From NCBI GenBank assembly GCA_937894725.1, contig CALAYL010000036.1, positions 1 to 64,000 of the forward strand: DNA of 64,000 nt, written 5' to 3'. A program made the translations under genes and the position numbers. The notes under the pieces were generated by a model, which searched no databases, was not told the DNA's origin, and worked only from the letters and a program-made list of their open reading frames with translations. Below, piece after piece: positions 53,354 through 62,500 of this stretch. The number at the start of each line of letters is the position of its first letter. Positions within the stretch are counted from its first letter, which is position 1. Source of the DNA: an uncultured Bacteroidota bacterium (lineage in GTDB: Bacteria; Bacteroidota; Bacteroidia; Chitinophagales; LD1).

Positions 53354-54421
53354 ATGTCAATACAAGCTTTAAAATACATTTCAGCTCTAGTGACGGTGGC
53401 GGCTATTCTTTTATCTATGCTCGCAGGTGGTGTTTGGACGTATTTTGCCGTATTTTATGCCTTTGCACTTATTCCCTTTTTAGAATTGTTTATGCAAGGA
53501 TCTACTAAAAACTATGAAAAAGCTGAAGAGGAAGTTATCAAAAAAGAATTTGCTTATGACCTTATGGTATGGCTTATTGTGCCTGTGCAGTATGTGGTTC
53601 TTGGGCTTTTTATTTATCGATTCAATGACCCATCACTACTTTGGTGGGAGAAAGCTGGACTTATCTCTGCATTAGGAATATCGTGTGGAGTGTTTGGTAT
53701 CAATGTAGCGCATGAACTTGGCCATCGCAGCACCAAGCATGAGCAGTTTATGTCAAAACTGCTTTTACTCACTTCGCTGTATCTACACTTTTTTATAGAG
53801 CACAATAGAGGTCATCACAAAAATGTGTCAACAGACGAAGATCCCGCTTCATCAAGACTCAATGAACCACTTTATTATTTCTGGTTTAGGTCAGTAAAAG
53901 ATGGCTGGCTCTCGGCATGGGAGCTCGAAAATCATCGCTTGTCAAAGTTAAATTTACCATGGTATTCGCACAAAAATGAAATGCTAGTTTATCAAATCAT
54001 TCAGCTTGTGTTTCTTGTACTCATCTTTGCTTTATTCGGTTGGCAGACGCTGCTTGGTTTTATGGCTGCAGCTACCTTTGGTTTCCTATTGCTCGAAACG
54101 GTCAACTATATAGAGCATTATGGATTGCGAAGAAATAAAATCGATGGCGCATTTTATGAAAAAGTGATGCCGATTCATTCATGGAATTCCAATCATCCTA
54201 TTGGTCGATTGATGCTGTTTGAACTCACACGCCATTCAGACCATCACTATATGGCATCACGCAAATATCAAGTGCTACGTCACTTTGACGAGAGCCCGCA
54301 AATGCCTACAGGCTATCCAGGTATGATGGTATTGTCGCTTATTCCACCACTTTGGTTTAAGGTCATGAACGCACAAGTAGCCAAATATAAAGCTAGCCCG
54401 CAAGGTAGCTCACTCGCCTAA
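53354..54421 (+). CDS. alkB: AlkB-type alkane 1-monooxygenase / membrane fatty-acyl hydroxylase
   Basis: Integral-membrane di-iron hydroxylase of 355 residues that oxidises terminal CH bonds of alkanes or alkyl chains. All histidine boxes are present: H120-ELGH124, EHNRGHH (149-155), NYIEHYG (251-257) and RHSDHH (293-298), plus the LRHFDESPQMPTGYPGM signature of true AlkB proteins. About six hydrophobic helices are visible. AlkB takes electrons from rubredoxin; neither rubredoxin nor its reductase is adjacent. Native substrate could be a lipid or wax rather than petroleum alkanes. Start ATG 53354; an in-frame TTG at 53327 is less likely. Confidence 0.92.
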   Translation: MSIQALKYISALVTVAAILLSMLAGGVWTYFAVFYAFALIPFLELFMQGSTKNYEKAEEEVIKKEFAYDLMVWLIVPVQYVVLGLFIYRFNDPSLLWWEKAGLISALGISCGVFGINVAHELGHRSTKHEQFMSKLLLLTSLYLHFFIEHNRGHHKNVSTDEDPASSRLNEPLYYFWFRSVKDGWLSAWELENHRLSKLNLPWYSHKNEMLVYQIIQLVFLVLIFALFGWQTLLGFMAAATFGFLLLETVNYIEHYGLRRNKIDGAFYEKVMPIHSWNSNHPIGRLMLFELTRHSDHHYMASRKYQVLRHFDESPQMPTGYPGMMVLSLIPPLWFKVMNAQVAKYKASPQGSSLA

Positions 54422-54438
54422 TTTTTCAAAAAGAAAGT

Positions 54439-55104
54439 ATGTCCTTTTTTAGCAAAAAGTATTTTCAGTTTTTTAGTGAACTAGAAAAAAATAACAACAA
54501 GATGTGGTTTGATGAAAATCGAACAGCTTACGAAAAAAATGCTCGTGAACCATTTAAAGCCTTTGTTCAAGAGATTCTCAATATGATGGCAAAAGATGAT
54601 AATACCATTTTTACCAATGCGTCAAAAAGTATTTTTAGAATAAATAGAGATATTCGTTTTTCGAAAGATAAAACGCCTTATAAACTTAATATGGCCGCTA
54701 CATTTGGCCGTGGGAGCACCACGGATATGCGGCCAAGTTGTTACTTACATTTAGGTGTCAAAGAACTATTTTTAGGGGGGGGGATGTATCAACTTGATAA
54801 AGAGCAACTCGCTAAAGTGCGCCAAGAGATTTTTTATAATCCTAAAGAATTTAGAAGTGCTATAACGACAAAAGCGTTCAAGGAATTTTATGGTGAATTG
54901 CAAGGCGAAAAGAATGTGAAATTATCGCCTGAATACAAAGAGTTTGCAGTTGAGCAGCCTTTGATTGCCAATAAGCAATTTTATACCATGGCCAAATTGA
55001 CCCAAAAGCAAGTGCTCTCCGATGACTTTGATAAGCTTGTTTTGGCTCATTTCAAAGCACTCAAACCGCTCAATAATTTTTTGCACAAATCTCTAGCTTC
55101 TTAG
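54439..55104 (+). CDS. DUF2461 family protein
   Basis: A 221-residue protein of the DUF2461 (TIGR02453) family, recognisable by NNNKMWFDENRTAYEKNARE at the start, FRINRDIRFSKDKTPYKLNM, and CYLHLGVKELFLGGGMYQLD. It is soluble with no signal peptide. The family is widespread, of unknown function, and has no clear catalytic motif. It lies 17 bp after alkB and 4 bp before the MqnB-like gene, so it is in the same transcript. Confidence 0.88.
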   Translation: MSFFSKKYFQFFSELEKNNNKMWFDENRTAYEKNAREPFKAFVQEILNMMAKDDNTIFTNASKSIFRINRDIRFSKDKTPYKLNMAATFGRGSTTDMRPSCYLHLGVKELFLGGGMYQLDKEQLAKVRQEIFYNPKEFRSAITTKAFKEFYGELQGEKNVKLSPEYKEFAVEQPLIANKQFYTMAKLTQKQVLSDDFDKLVLAHFKALKPLNNFLHKSLAS

Positions 55105-55108
55105 CCTT

Positions 55109-55786
55109 ATGAAAATGTTACTCTGTTTGCCCGATGTGGCTTATTTCCATGTACTTCGGCAATCTTTTATAGACAAAAGTGGAGCTGCTTGGCCAGTCGA
55201 AACACAAGAGTTTTTACAACCTATACCGCTACGCTATGCGCAACATGAAGTCGATGTATTGTTTTGTGGCAATGCGCTTTTTGAAATGAGTCATAAGATA
55301 ACGAAGGCGATTGTGACCAGATATAATTTGGCCTTATATGCCGGTTTTTCAGATGCGCTCAATCCATCCATATCGGTGGGTACTGTCGTAAATGTGATTA
55401 AAGAAAAACCTTTGTTATTTGACACCATGGGAGCAGACTTGTATGAGTCGAAAAGTATTGATGTGGCTAACTTTCCGCACTTTCGAGGTGGCTTTGTGAA
55501 TATGAACAATAGCTATCTCAATATTTTTGTCGATTTCAAAAAAGTGGTGAGTGGCACTATTGCTCAAAAAATAGATGCTCCACTAGCAGCGGAGTTGTTT
55601 CAAAAATACAAGACAGATGTTTTGACCATGAATGGTATAGGATTTGTGTATAATTGCATGTTTGAGCGACAGCCATTTTATCAAATCAGCGCGGTAAAAA
55701 AAAACATAGCCACACAAACAATTGATATGAATTTGGCCATCGAGCAATTGAATTTAAATCTCATTGAAATTTTAAAGTATATATAA
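55109..55786 (+). CDS. futalosine-hydrolase-like (MqnB/PNP-fold) protein with altered active site
   Basis: A 225-residue nucleoside-phosphorylase-fold protein resembling MqnB. The correspondence is seen in LALYAGFSDALNPSISVGTV, then MGADLYESKSID (the usual GDVV/FADLGAED region) and the C-terminal LTMNGIGFVYNCMFERQPFY, ISAVKKNIATQTIDMNLAIE. The segment that is normally EMEGAA, with the glutamate that binds ribose, reads TMNGIG, so the key acid is Asn. Catalysis as a nucleosidase is doubtful. The window also carries menC and menE, the competing menaquinone route, so a futalosine role is not expected. Possibly a repurposed or pseudo-enzyme. Confidence 0.65.
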   Translation: MKMLLCLPDVAYFHVLRQSFIDKSGAAWPVETQEFLQPIPLRYAQHEVDVLFCGNALFEMSHKITKAIVTRYNLALYAGFSDALNPSISVGTVVNVIKEKPLLFDTMGADLYESKSIDVANFPHFRGGFVNMNNSYLNIFVDFKKVVSGTIAQKIDAPLAAELFQKYKTDVLTMNGIGFVYNCMFERQPFYQISAVKKNIATQTIDMNLAIEQLNLNLIEILKYI

Positions 55787-55789
55787 TCC

Positions 55790-56314
55790 ATGACCACCGA
55801 AGAAAAAGTAGCCCAGTATAAGGCCAACCAAGCGAAAGAAGTAAAAACTTTTATCGGACGGATTACCAGCCCATTCTTATTTAGGTTGTTTATGCTGATA
55901 AAACTGCCAATGGCTTTTATAGCAGGCATCAAAGTGAAATCTGTAAGTGGTGAAAAATGTGAAATAACGGTGCCGTATCGATGGCTCAATCAAAACCCTT
56001 TTGGTTCTACCTATTTTGCGGTACTCGCTATGGCAGCCGAAATGAGCAGTGGTATGATAGCACTGATGTACACCATGAACGCGCAACCTTCAATAGCGAT
56101 GTTAGTCACTAATCTCGAAGCTAAGTTTGTAAAAAAAGCGACAGGGCTCACTACTTTTACTTGCGATAGTGGCAAAGATATTCAAGCAGCCATAGTGCGC
56201 TCTATCGAAACAGGAGAGGGGCAAACTATCATCTGTAAAGCCATAGGCACCAATAAAGCGGGTGAGGTAGAAGCTGAATTTGTGGTTACTTGGTCGTTTA
56301 AAGCGAGAAGTTGA
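55790..56314 (+). CDS. DUF4442 hotdog thioesterase-like protein
   Basis: A 174-residue hotdog-fold protein of the DUF4442 family, related to YiiD/PaaI-like acyl thioesterases. Visible hallmarks are VPYRWLNQNPFGSTYFAVLA, MAAEMSSGMIAL, and MLVTNLEAKFVKKATGLT; the N-P-F-G-S-x-Y-F and AAEMSSG stretches occupy the places of the active-site loop and helix. It follows the MqnB-like gene by 3 bp. Substrate unknown; acyl-CoA is the family guess. Confidence 0.8.
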   Translation: MTTEEKVAQYKANQAKEVKTFIGRITSPFLFRLFMLIKLPMAFIAGIKVKSVSGEKCEITVPYRWLNQNPFGSTYFAVLAMAAEMSSGMIALMYTMNAQPSIAMLVTNLEAKFVKKATGLTTFTCDSGKDIQAAIVRSIETGEGQTIICKAIGTNKAGEVEAEFVVTWSFKARS

Positions 56315-56495
56315 TTCACCTATATTAGAAAAGCAGTATTAATTAGTCCGCCATCTCCTTAGTATAGGAAGTGGTACAAGTTTGAATGGTTACCTTTAGT
56401 TCGTTTATGAAATTTTGCTGTTTGTTTTAATATTTGAGTAAAATATTCTTTGTGTTTTATAATTCTTTAACTTGAATTATAACTAAAATAATTAT

Positions 56496-57668
56496 ATGCG
56501 ATACTTTGCCATTTCACTTATTCTCATCGGGTTGCTTTCCTCTTGTCAAAAAGAAAATAGAAGCAGTTTTTTTAAACGCCCCGAAGATCAAATGCTACGG
56601 CTAAACCAAATTCAAATTTTAGCGAGTCACAATAGTTATCATTTACGCACCGATGATACAGTACTTTATTTTCTCAATTCGGTTAAATCACTTTTGCCAT
56701 CTAGTTTGAATCCGCTCGATTTAGACTATACGCATGAGCCGTTTGATGTGCAGATGTCACAATATGGCATTAGAGGACTAGAATTGGATATCTATAATGA
56801 TCCGCAAGGTGGAGCTTATGCCGTTAGACACATTAATACGATAATGGGATTGAACGACAATAGTGGTATTGCTGAGCTAAATGAGCCTGGCTTTAAAGTA
56901 TTACATATTAAAGATATTGATTTTAATAGTCTTCAACCTACTTTTAAGCTTTCGTTGAAAGCCATAAAAGCATGGTCAGATGAGCATCCTGGTCACCTTC
57001 CGCTTTTTGTGAATGTAGAAACCAAAACAGAATCGCCTGGCGACAATGATCAGTTAGTAAAGTTTGGATTTGAGCCAGCACCAAAGTTTGATTTAACCTC
57101 TACAGATAGGCTCGATGCAGAGGTGAAAGAAGTTTTTGGAGATGATTTGCAAAGTATCATTACACCTGATAAGTTAAGAGGCGATTTGAAAACATTGAAT
57201 CAAGTGGTACAGTTAAACGCCTGGCCACTATTGGGAGAATGTAGAGGGAAAATTATGTTTATCATGGAGGGCGAAATGGTTTCGTTGTATAAGCAAGGGC
57301 GACAAAGTTTAAAAGGTCGTACGATGTTTACCTATGAGTCAAGACCCAATGACGATGCGGTATTTATTATTCTCAACGATCCACTAAAAAGCAAAACTGA
57401 GATATCTACACGGGTATTGGAAGGATATATAGTGCGCACTAGAGCCGATGCGTTTGAAAATGCCCGCAGAGGCGACTATCTTCAATCTTATGCTGCTTTT
57501 GAATCGGGAGCTCAGATTGTCACTACGGACTACTATCGTCCAGACCCACGGGCGGGTCTAGCTCAGGGCTGGGCAAGGTATGAAGTAAAAATGCCCGATG
57601 GCGGTTTTGCTCGAAAAAATCCCATCAATGCGAGCAGGGTAGATATTCCATCCGTACTTACAGAATAA
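56496..57668 (+). CDS. Ca2+-dependent phosphoinositide phospholipase C-like lipoprotein
   Basis: Lipoprotein of 390 residues (lipobox LIGLLSSC, Cys17) of the PLC-like phosphodiesterase superfamily. His45 in ILASHNSYHL and the Glu-x-Asp pair in GIRGLELDIYND correspond to the catalytic and metal residues, with the second histidine near AYAVRHIN; VNVETKTESPGDND follows. It belongs to the bacterial Ca2+-dependent PI-PLC group found in environmental Bacteroidota and would act on inositol lipids or other phosphodiesters outside the cell. Single gene with a 181-bp upstream gap; convergent with the ABC-F gene (3 bp). Confidence 0.85.
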   Translation: MRYFAISLILIGLLSSCQKENRSSFFKRPEDQMLRLNQIQILASHNSYHLRTDDTVLYFLNSVKSLLPSSLNPLDLDYTHEPFDVQMSQYGIRGLELDIYNDPQGGAYAVRHINTIMGLNDNSGIAELNEPGFKVLHIKDIDFNSLQPTFKLSLKAIKAWSDEHPGHLPLFVNVETKTESPGDNDQLVKFGFEPAPKFDLTSTDRLDAEVKEVFGDDLQSIITPDKLRGDLKTLNQVVQLNAWPLLGECRGKIMFIMEGEMVSLYKQGRQSLKGRTMFTYESRPNDDAVFIILNDPLKSKTEISTRVLEGYIVRTRADAFENARRGDYLQSYAAFESGAQIVTTDYYRPDPRAGLAQGWARYEVKMPDGGFARKNPINASRVDIPSVLTE

Positions 57669-57671
57669 CCG

Positions 57672-59300
57672 TTAAAGCGTGGCTAAAAGTGCTTCTTTTT
57701 GCTCTTTTACTACAGCACTATTGAGGTACTCATCGTAGGTCATTACTTTATCTATAATACCTGCTGGAGTCACTTCAATGATACGATTGGCAATAGTCTC
57801 CGTCAACTCATGGTCACGAGAAGTGAAAATGATATTACCATTAAAATCGCGCATCCCATTGTTGAGTGCGGTGATAGATTCGAGGTCTAAGTGATTGGTA
57901 GGTTCGTCAAAAATCAACACATTACCTTTGAGCATAATCAAGCGGGCAAACATGCAGCGCATCTTTTCTCCTCCCGAAAGTACGTGACATTTTTTAAGCG
58001 ATTCTTCACCCGAAAACAACATTCTACCCAAAAAACCACGGATAAAGGTTTCGTCTTTATCTTCTGAAAATTGACGCAACCAGTCGATAAGGTTGAGGTC
58101 AATATCTGAGGTGAAAAATGAAGAATTGTCGTTTGGTACAAATGCCATGGTGGTAGTCACCCCCCATTCGAGAGTGCCAGTATCAGGTTTGAGTGTACCG
58201 TTTAGCACATTGAGCAATGCAGATATAGCAAGACTATTTTCTCCTATAATGGCTATTTTGTCGCCTTTATTTACGGTGAATGTGGCATTTTTAAAAAGCA
58301 TCCCATTTTCATCCGATTTTGACAGGTTGTTTACGGTCAAAACTAAGTCGCCTATCTCACGGCTCATGTTGTTGAATTGAATTCCCGGATACTTACGGTT
58401 AGAGGGTTTCATATCCTCTAGATTGATTTTATCCAAAGCTTTTTTACGACTCGTAGCTTGCTTAGATTTAGAAGCATTTGCGCTAAATCTGCGGATAAAA
58501 TCTTGTAACTCTTTGATTCTATCTTCTGCTTTTTTGTTTGAATCAGCACGTTGCTTTAACATCAACTGGCTCGACTCATACCAAAAGGAATAGTTACCAG
58601 AGAAAATCTGCATTTTACCAAAATCAATATCCACCACATGCGTACAGATGGCATCCAAAAAGTGCCTATCGTGCGATACCACTAGGATGATACCTTGATA
58701 GTCAGCTAAGAAATCTTCGAGCCAAGAGATGGTCTTTACGTCCAAGTCATTAGTAGGCTCATCAAGTACGAGTATATCTGGGTTGCCAAAAAGTGCTTGC
58801 GCCAAAAGTACCCGTACTTTTAGATTACCATCCAGTTCTTTTACTAACTGATAATGTTGTGCTTCTTTCACACCTAAGTTGGAGAGTAGTTCCGCTGCAG
58901 AATTTTCAGCATTCCAGCCATCCATTTCTGCAAACTGATTTTCAAGTTCGCCCACTTTCAACCCATCTTCTTCATTAAAGTCGGGCTTGGCATACAAGGC
59001 ATCTTTAGCTTGCATGATATCCCATAGTTCTTTGTGTCCCATAAGCACAGTTTGCATTACGGGTATTTCGTCAAACGCATAGTGATTTTGAGAAAGCACC
59101 GCCATACGCTTGCCTTTGCCTATCTCTATATTACCCGTAGTGGGATCTACTTCTTTGGTCAAGATTTTAAGGAAAGTTGATTTGCCAGCACCATTTGCCC
59201 CTATTATACCGTAGCAGTTGCCATCTGTAAATTTGAGGTTTACATCTTCAAACAAGATGCGTTTGCCATAGCGGAGCGATATATTTTGAACAGAAATCAT
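57672..59300 (-). CDS. ABC-F family ATPase, YbiT-like
   Basis: Soluble twin-ATPase protein of 542 residues acting on the ribosome (translation factor or antibiotic-protection class). NBD1 has Walker A GANGAGKS at 34-41, signature and Walker B DILVLDEPTNDLD; the linker (~245-320) is basic and helical (FIRRFSANASKSKQATSRKK). NBD2 has LSGGEKMRCMFARL and VLIFDEPTNHLD, but its Walker A near residue 350 is degenerate (IGENSLAISALL), lacking the GK[ST] core. Such a degenerate site occurs in the YbiT-type branch as I recall it. A TACTTTCG box lies 20 nt upstream. Confidence 0.9.
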   Translation of the reverse strand: MISVQNISLRYGKRILFEDVNLKFTDGNCYGIIGANGAGKSTFLKILTKEVDPTTGNIEIGKGKRMAVLSQNHYAFDEIPVMQTVLMGHKELWDIMQAKDALYAKPDFNEEDGLKVGELENQFAEMDGWNAENSAAELLSNLGVKEAQHYQLVKELDGNLKVRVLLAQALFGNPDILVLDEPTNDLDVKTISWLEDFLADYQGIILVVSHDRHFLDAICTHVVDIDFGKMQIFSGNYSFWYESSQLMLKQRADSNKKAEDRIKELQDFIRRFSANASKSKQATSRKKALDKINLEDMKPSNRKYPGIQFNNMSREIGDLVLTVNNLSKSDENGMLFKNATFTVNKGDKIAIIGENSLAISALLNVLNGTLKPDTGTLEWGVTTTMAFVPNDNSSFFTSDIDLNLIDWLRQFSEDKDETFIRGFLGRMLFSGEESLKKCHVLSGGEKMRCMFARLIMLKGNVLIFDEPTNHLDLESITALNNGMRDFNGNIIFTSRDHELTETIANRIIEVTPAGIIDKVMTYDEYLNSAVVKEQKEALLATL

Positions 59301-59320
59301 AGTACTTGTTTTTTGCGGTG

Positions 59321-59328
59321 CGAAAGTA
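59321..59328 (-). promoter_or_regulatory. putative -7 box variant (TACTTTCG) for the ABC-F gene
   Basis: One mismatch to TAnnTTTG on the minus strand, 20 nt before the ATG. Same octamer as at 18638. Confidence 0.3.
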
Positions 59329-59347
59329 GTTTATTTTTATGAATACA

Positions 59348-59445
59348 GATATTTGATATGCGATTTTTGATATGGGACTGTTCGATGTTTAATATGCCAT
59401 TTTTCGATATGTGAGTGTTTGATAGCCGAGTGTTTGATTTCAAAG
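59348..59445. repeat. degenerate intergenic tandem repeat, ~15-19 bp units
   Basis: Six imperfect units built on TTTGATATG followed by a GA-x-TG ending: starts near 59348, 59364, 59381, 59400, 59418 and 59433. Examples are TTTTTGATATGGGACTG and TTTTTCGATATGTGAGTG. It fills the gap between the ABC-F gene and the T9SS protein. No coding or hairpin potential that I can see. Confidence 0.5.
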
Positions 59446-59553
59446 TAGGAGGTGTTTGGATTTTATTGTCCACTAAAATCAGCCTTTGATTGATTTTTTA
59501 CTCAGTTATCTTAAATCCAACTATAGTTTAACCTTTTCTTAACAGTAATTAAT

Positions 59554-59561
59554 TATTTTTG
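59554..59561 (+). promoter_or_regulatory. -7 box (TATTTTTG) for the T9SS protein gene
   Basis: Exact TAnnTTTG, ending 20 nt before ATG 59582. Confidence 0.45.
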
Positions 59562-59581
59562 TATCTGAAAAAATACTATTT

Positions 59582-62500
59582 ATGAAAAAACAGCAATTCT
59601 TTTTATTCGTTACTTTTTTTTCTTTTTTTATAGGTACTAAGGCGCAAACAGTCTCTTATGCTACTTCAGGAAGTACTATTACACAAAATTTCAACTCATT
59701 GCCAACTTCGGGCACGCAAGCTATTACTACACCTTTTAACCTGAGCGCATCTCCCGTGAGTGCTACAGGTTTAGATGGATGGTATGTAAGTAAAGTAGGT
59801 GGTACAGTTGCTAATTTGATTGCTGGTACAGGTTCTAGTAATACTGGGGGTTCATATAATTTTGGAACAGGTACAGCTACAGACAGGAGCTTGGGTTCAC
59901 TAGCTAGTTCCAATATTCCGAGGTTGGGTGTTTTGATAACCAATAACACGGGCAGCACCCTAACTTCTTTTGTTTTAAATTTCACCGGGGAGCAATGGCG
60001 AAATGGAGGCAGTAACAATGTAAATACACTTTCGTTTGCCTATAAGGTAGGAGCTACTACTGTAGATGAAGCTACGGGTTATGTTGCAAATACAGCAGGA
60101 AATTTTACTTCGCAAGTGAGTTCAAGTACCGCGTCTGCATTAGATGGAAATAATACTGCCAATAGAGCAGCTGTATCCGTTACTATCACAGGTATTAGCT
60201 GGGCAAATGGAGCTGTTTTAGGCCTTAGATGGGATGATGTAAATGATGCAGGATCTGACGATGCTTTAGCTATTGACGATTGGAGTTTCAGTGCTTCGGC
60301 AGGAGCTGTATTGCCGTCTGTATCACTCGCTATTTCGCCAGTTTCTGGCTCAGAGGCTGCTGCTACTGTAGCTACTCTCACGGCTACTGCATCAGCAGCT
60401 GTAGTGGGCGACCAAACATTGGATATCACTGTGACTGGTACTGGTATTACTGCTGGCGACTATGTCTTAAGTTCTACCACTATTACCATTTTAAATGGTC
60501 AAACTACAGGTACAGCTACTTTCACCGTAGTAGATGATGTTTTGGTAGAAGGTACAGAAACCGCCACCATAGCCCTCATTAATCCATCTGCGGGAATTAC
60601 ATTGAGTGGTGCTGCTTCGCAAACTTTTGCTATAGACGATAATGATGGGGATACTTATTATTCCAGAGGATCGGGTTTACATTCTGCTGCTATTTGGTCG
60701 CTCACCCCTTTGGGAGTAGCAGGTACTGCAGTATTTAATGACTTAAACAATTTTGTTATTCAAAATGCACATACAGTTACCCTCAACACTTCGGGAATAG
60801 ATATGAAGAATTTGACAGTAGAAGCAGGTGGTAAATTCTATATCAATAATAACGGCACAAATAGATACTTGAATGTATGGGGTGATGTAGTGAACAATGG
60901 GGTGATAGGTAATGGCAGTGGAAATGATGGTATTTCATTTAACATAGAAGGTGCTAACTGTACTATCAGTGGTACTGGTGTTACCGATTTATCTCGTCTT
61001 CGAAAAAACACCGCTACTAACGCTGTCACCAATCTAGTTATAGATCAAAATGTAAACCTTCGTTTTAATGGTACTGCATTTTATAATAATGCCTCGGCTG
61101 ATTTTAATGTAACAATCAACAGTGGTGATACCCTTTTTGTACTTGGTACCAATCTATCAAATGGCGATTTTGCTATAGATGGTACGAGTGGAACTGCGGG
61201 TTCGGCCAGTAGGGGAGTGGTGAATGTAAATGGAGGTTTGGTAGTGTCGAATGAGTTGTTGGCAATGTCAAACAATGGTAGTGGCAATACAGGGATCAAC
61301 ATTAATAGTGGCGGAAGCGTGCTCGCTCGAACGGTGAGTATTGATTTAATTACAGGTGCTGCGCCATTTATATTTGATGTCAAATCGGGAGGTAACCTCT
61401 ATGTGGGTGGAGCATTAAACTTGGCGAAAGGGGCATTTAATCCCACAGGCACTGTTACTTTGCTTTCTACTTCAGATGTTCAATGCGCCATTGTCAATAA
61501 TTTTACGAGTGGATTTACGGGCTCAGTGGGCACTATTACCGCACAGCGCTATGTGCCAGATGCGGGTTTCAATCAGCACTTTATATCTTCGCCTATCGCG
61601 AATACTGCTTTTTCAGCTATTGGCGCTGTTACCGGTACCGACAATGTATTTGTGACCCCTACAGCTACCTGCGATGAAAATAATTTGGAAGTAGGCTCAA
61701 ACTATGGCAACTTTTTTGAGTGGTCTGAAGCCAATGTAGGTGGAGGCTGTATTTTGAAAGGATGGAAAGTGAAATCGGCTGGCTCGCTAGATGCAGCTAA
61801 AGGCTATTCTGCTTATCTCAACGGAAATGCCGCTTTTGCAGTGACTGGCACTCCCAATCAAGGTACATCTTATATTACTACAGTTACTAGAGGTACTTGG
61901 GCTACGACTTTCACATTGCAAGGCAATAGTTTTCAATCTGGTTGGAACTTGGTAGGTAATCCTTTTCTTACTACTGTCAATCTTGCTACCAAAGCAGACA
62001 TCGATAATGATGTGAAAATATATAATACTTCAGGTCCTTATCAAGGTACTTATACTACGATTTTTGCAGGTTCGGGCAATGCATTTGTAGCTCCATTTCA
62101 AGGGTTTTATGTTAGAAAATCAAGTAATGGTACAGGTAGCTATGCTGTGACTAAAGCGGAATGTGTATCTACGCCAGCTACCTTTAATAAAAATGGCGAA
62201 AAGGCAATGAAAGTAATTGTGTCGGGCAATGGGTTTAAAGACAAAACGAATATCGCTTTTGAATCTTTGGCTACAAAAAACTTTGATAATGGATTTGATG
62301 CGGTGAAATTTGTGAGTAAAGGCGGACAGCCGAGCATATACACGATGATAAATGATGTAAAAGCCGAATATCATGTAGCCAACAGCATAGCCGAAACGCC
62401 TACTATGGATATGCATTTCCAAGCAGGTGCTAATGGCGATTTTGAACTTTCTTTTGAAGAGATGGCTACCCTGCCCGAAAACACAAAGGTGGTGTTGGAA

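Noticed and set aside
59348..59445. Short repeats as a CRISPR array
   Set aside because: Units are degenerate, adjoining, without unique spacers, and no cas genes occur in the window.
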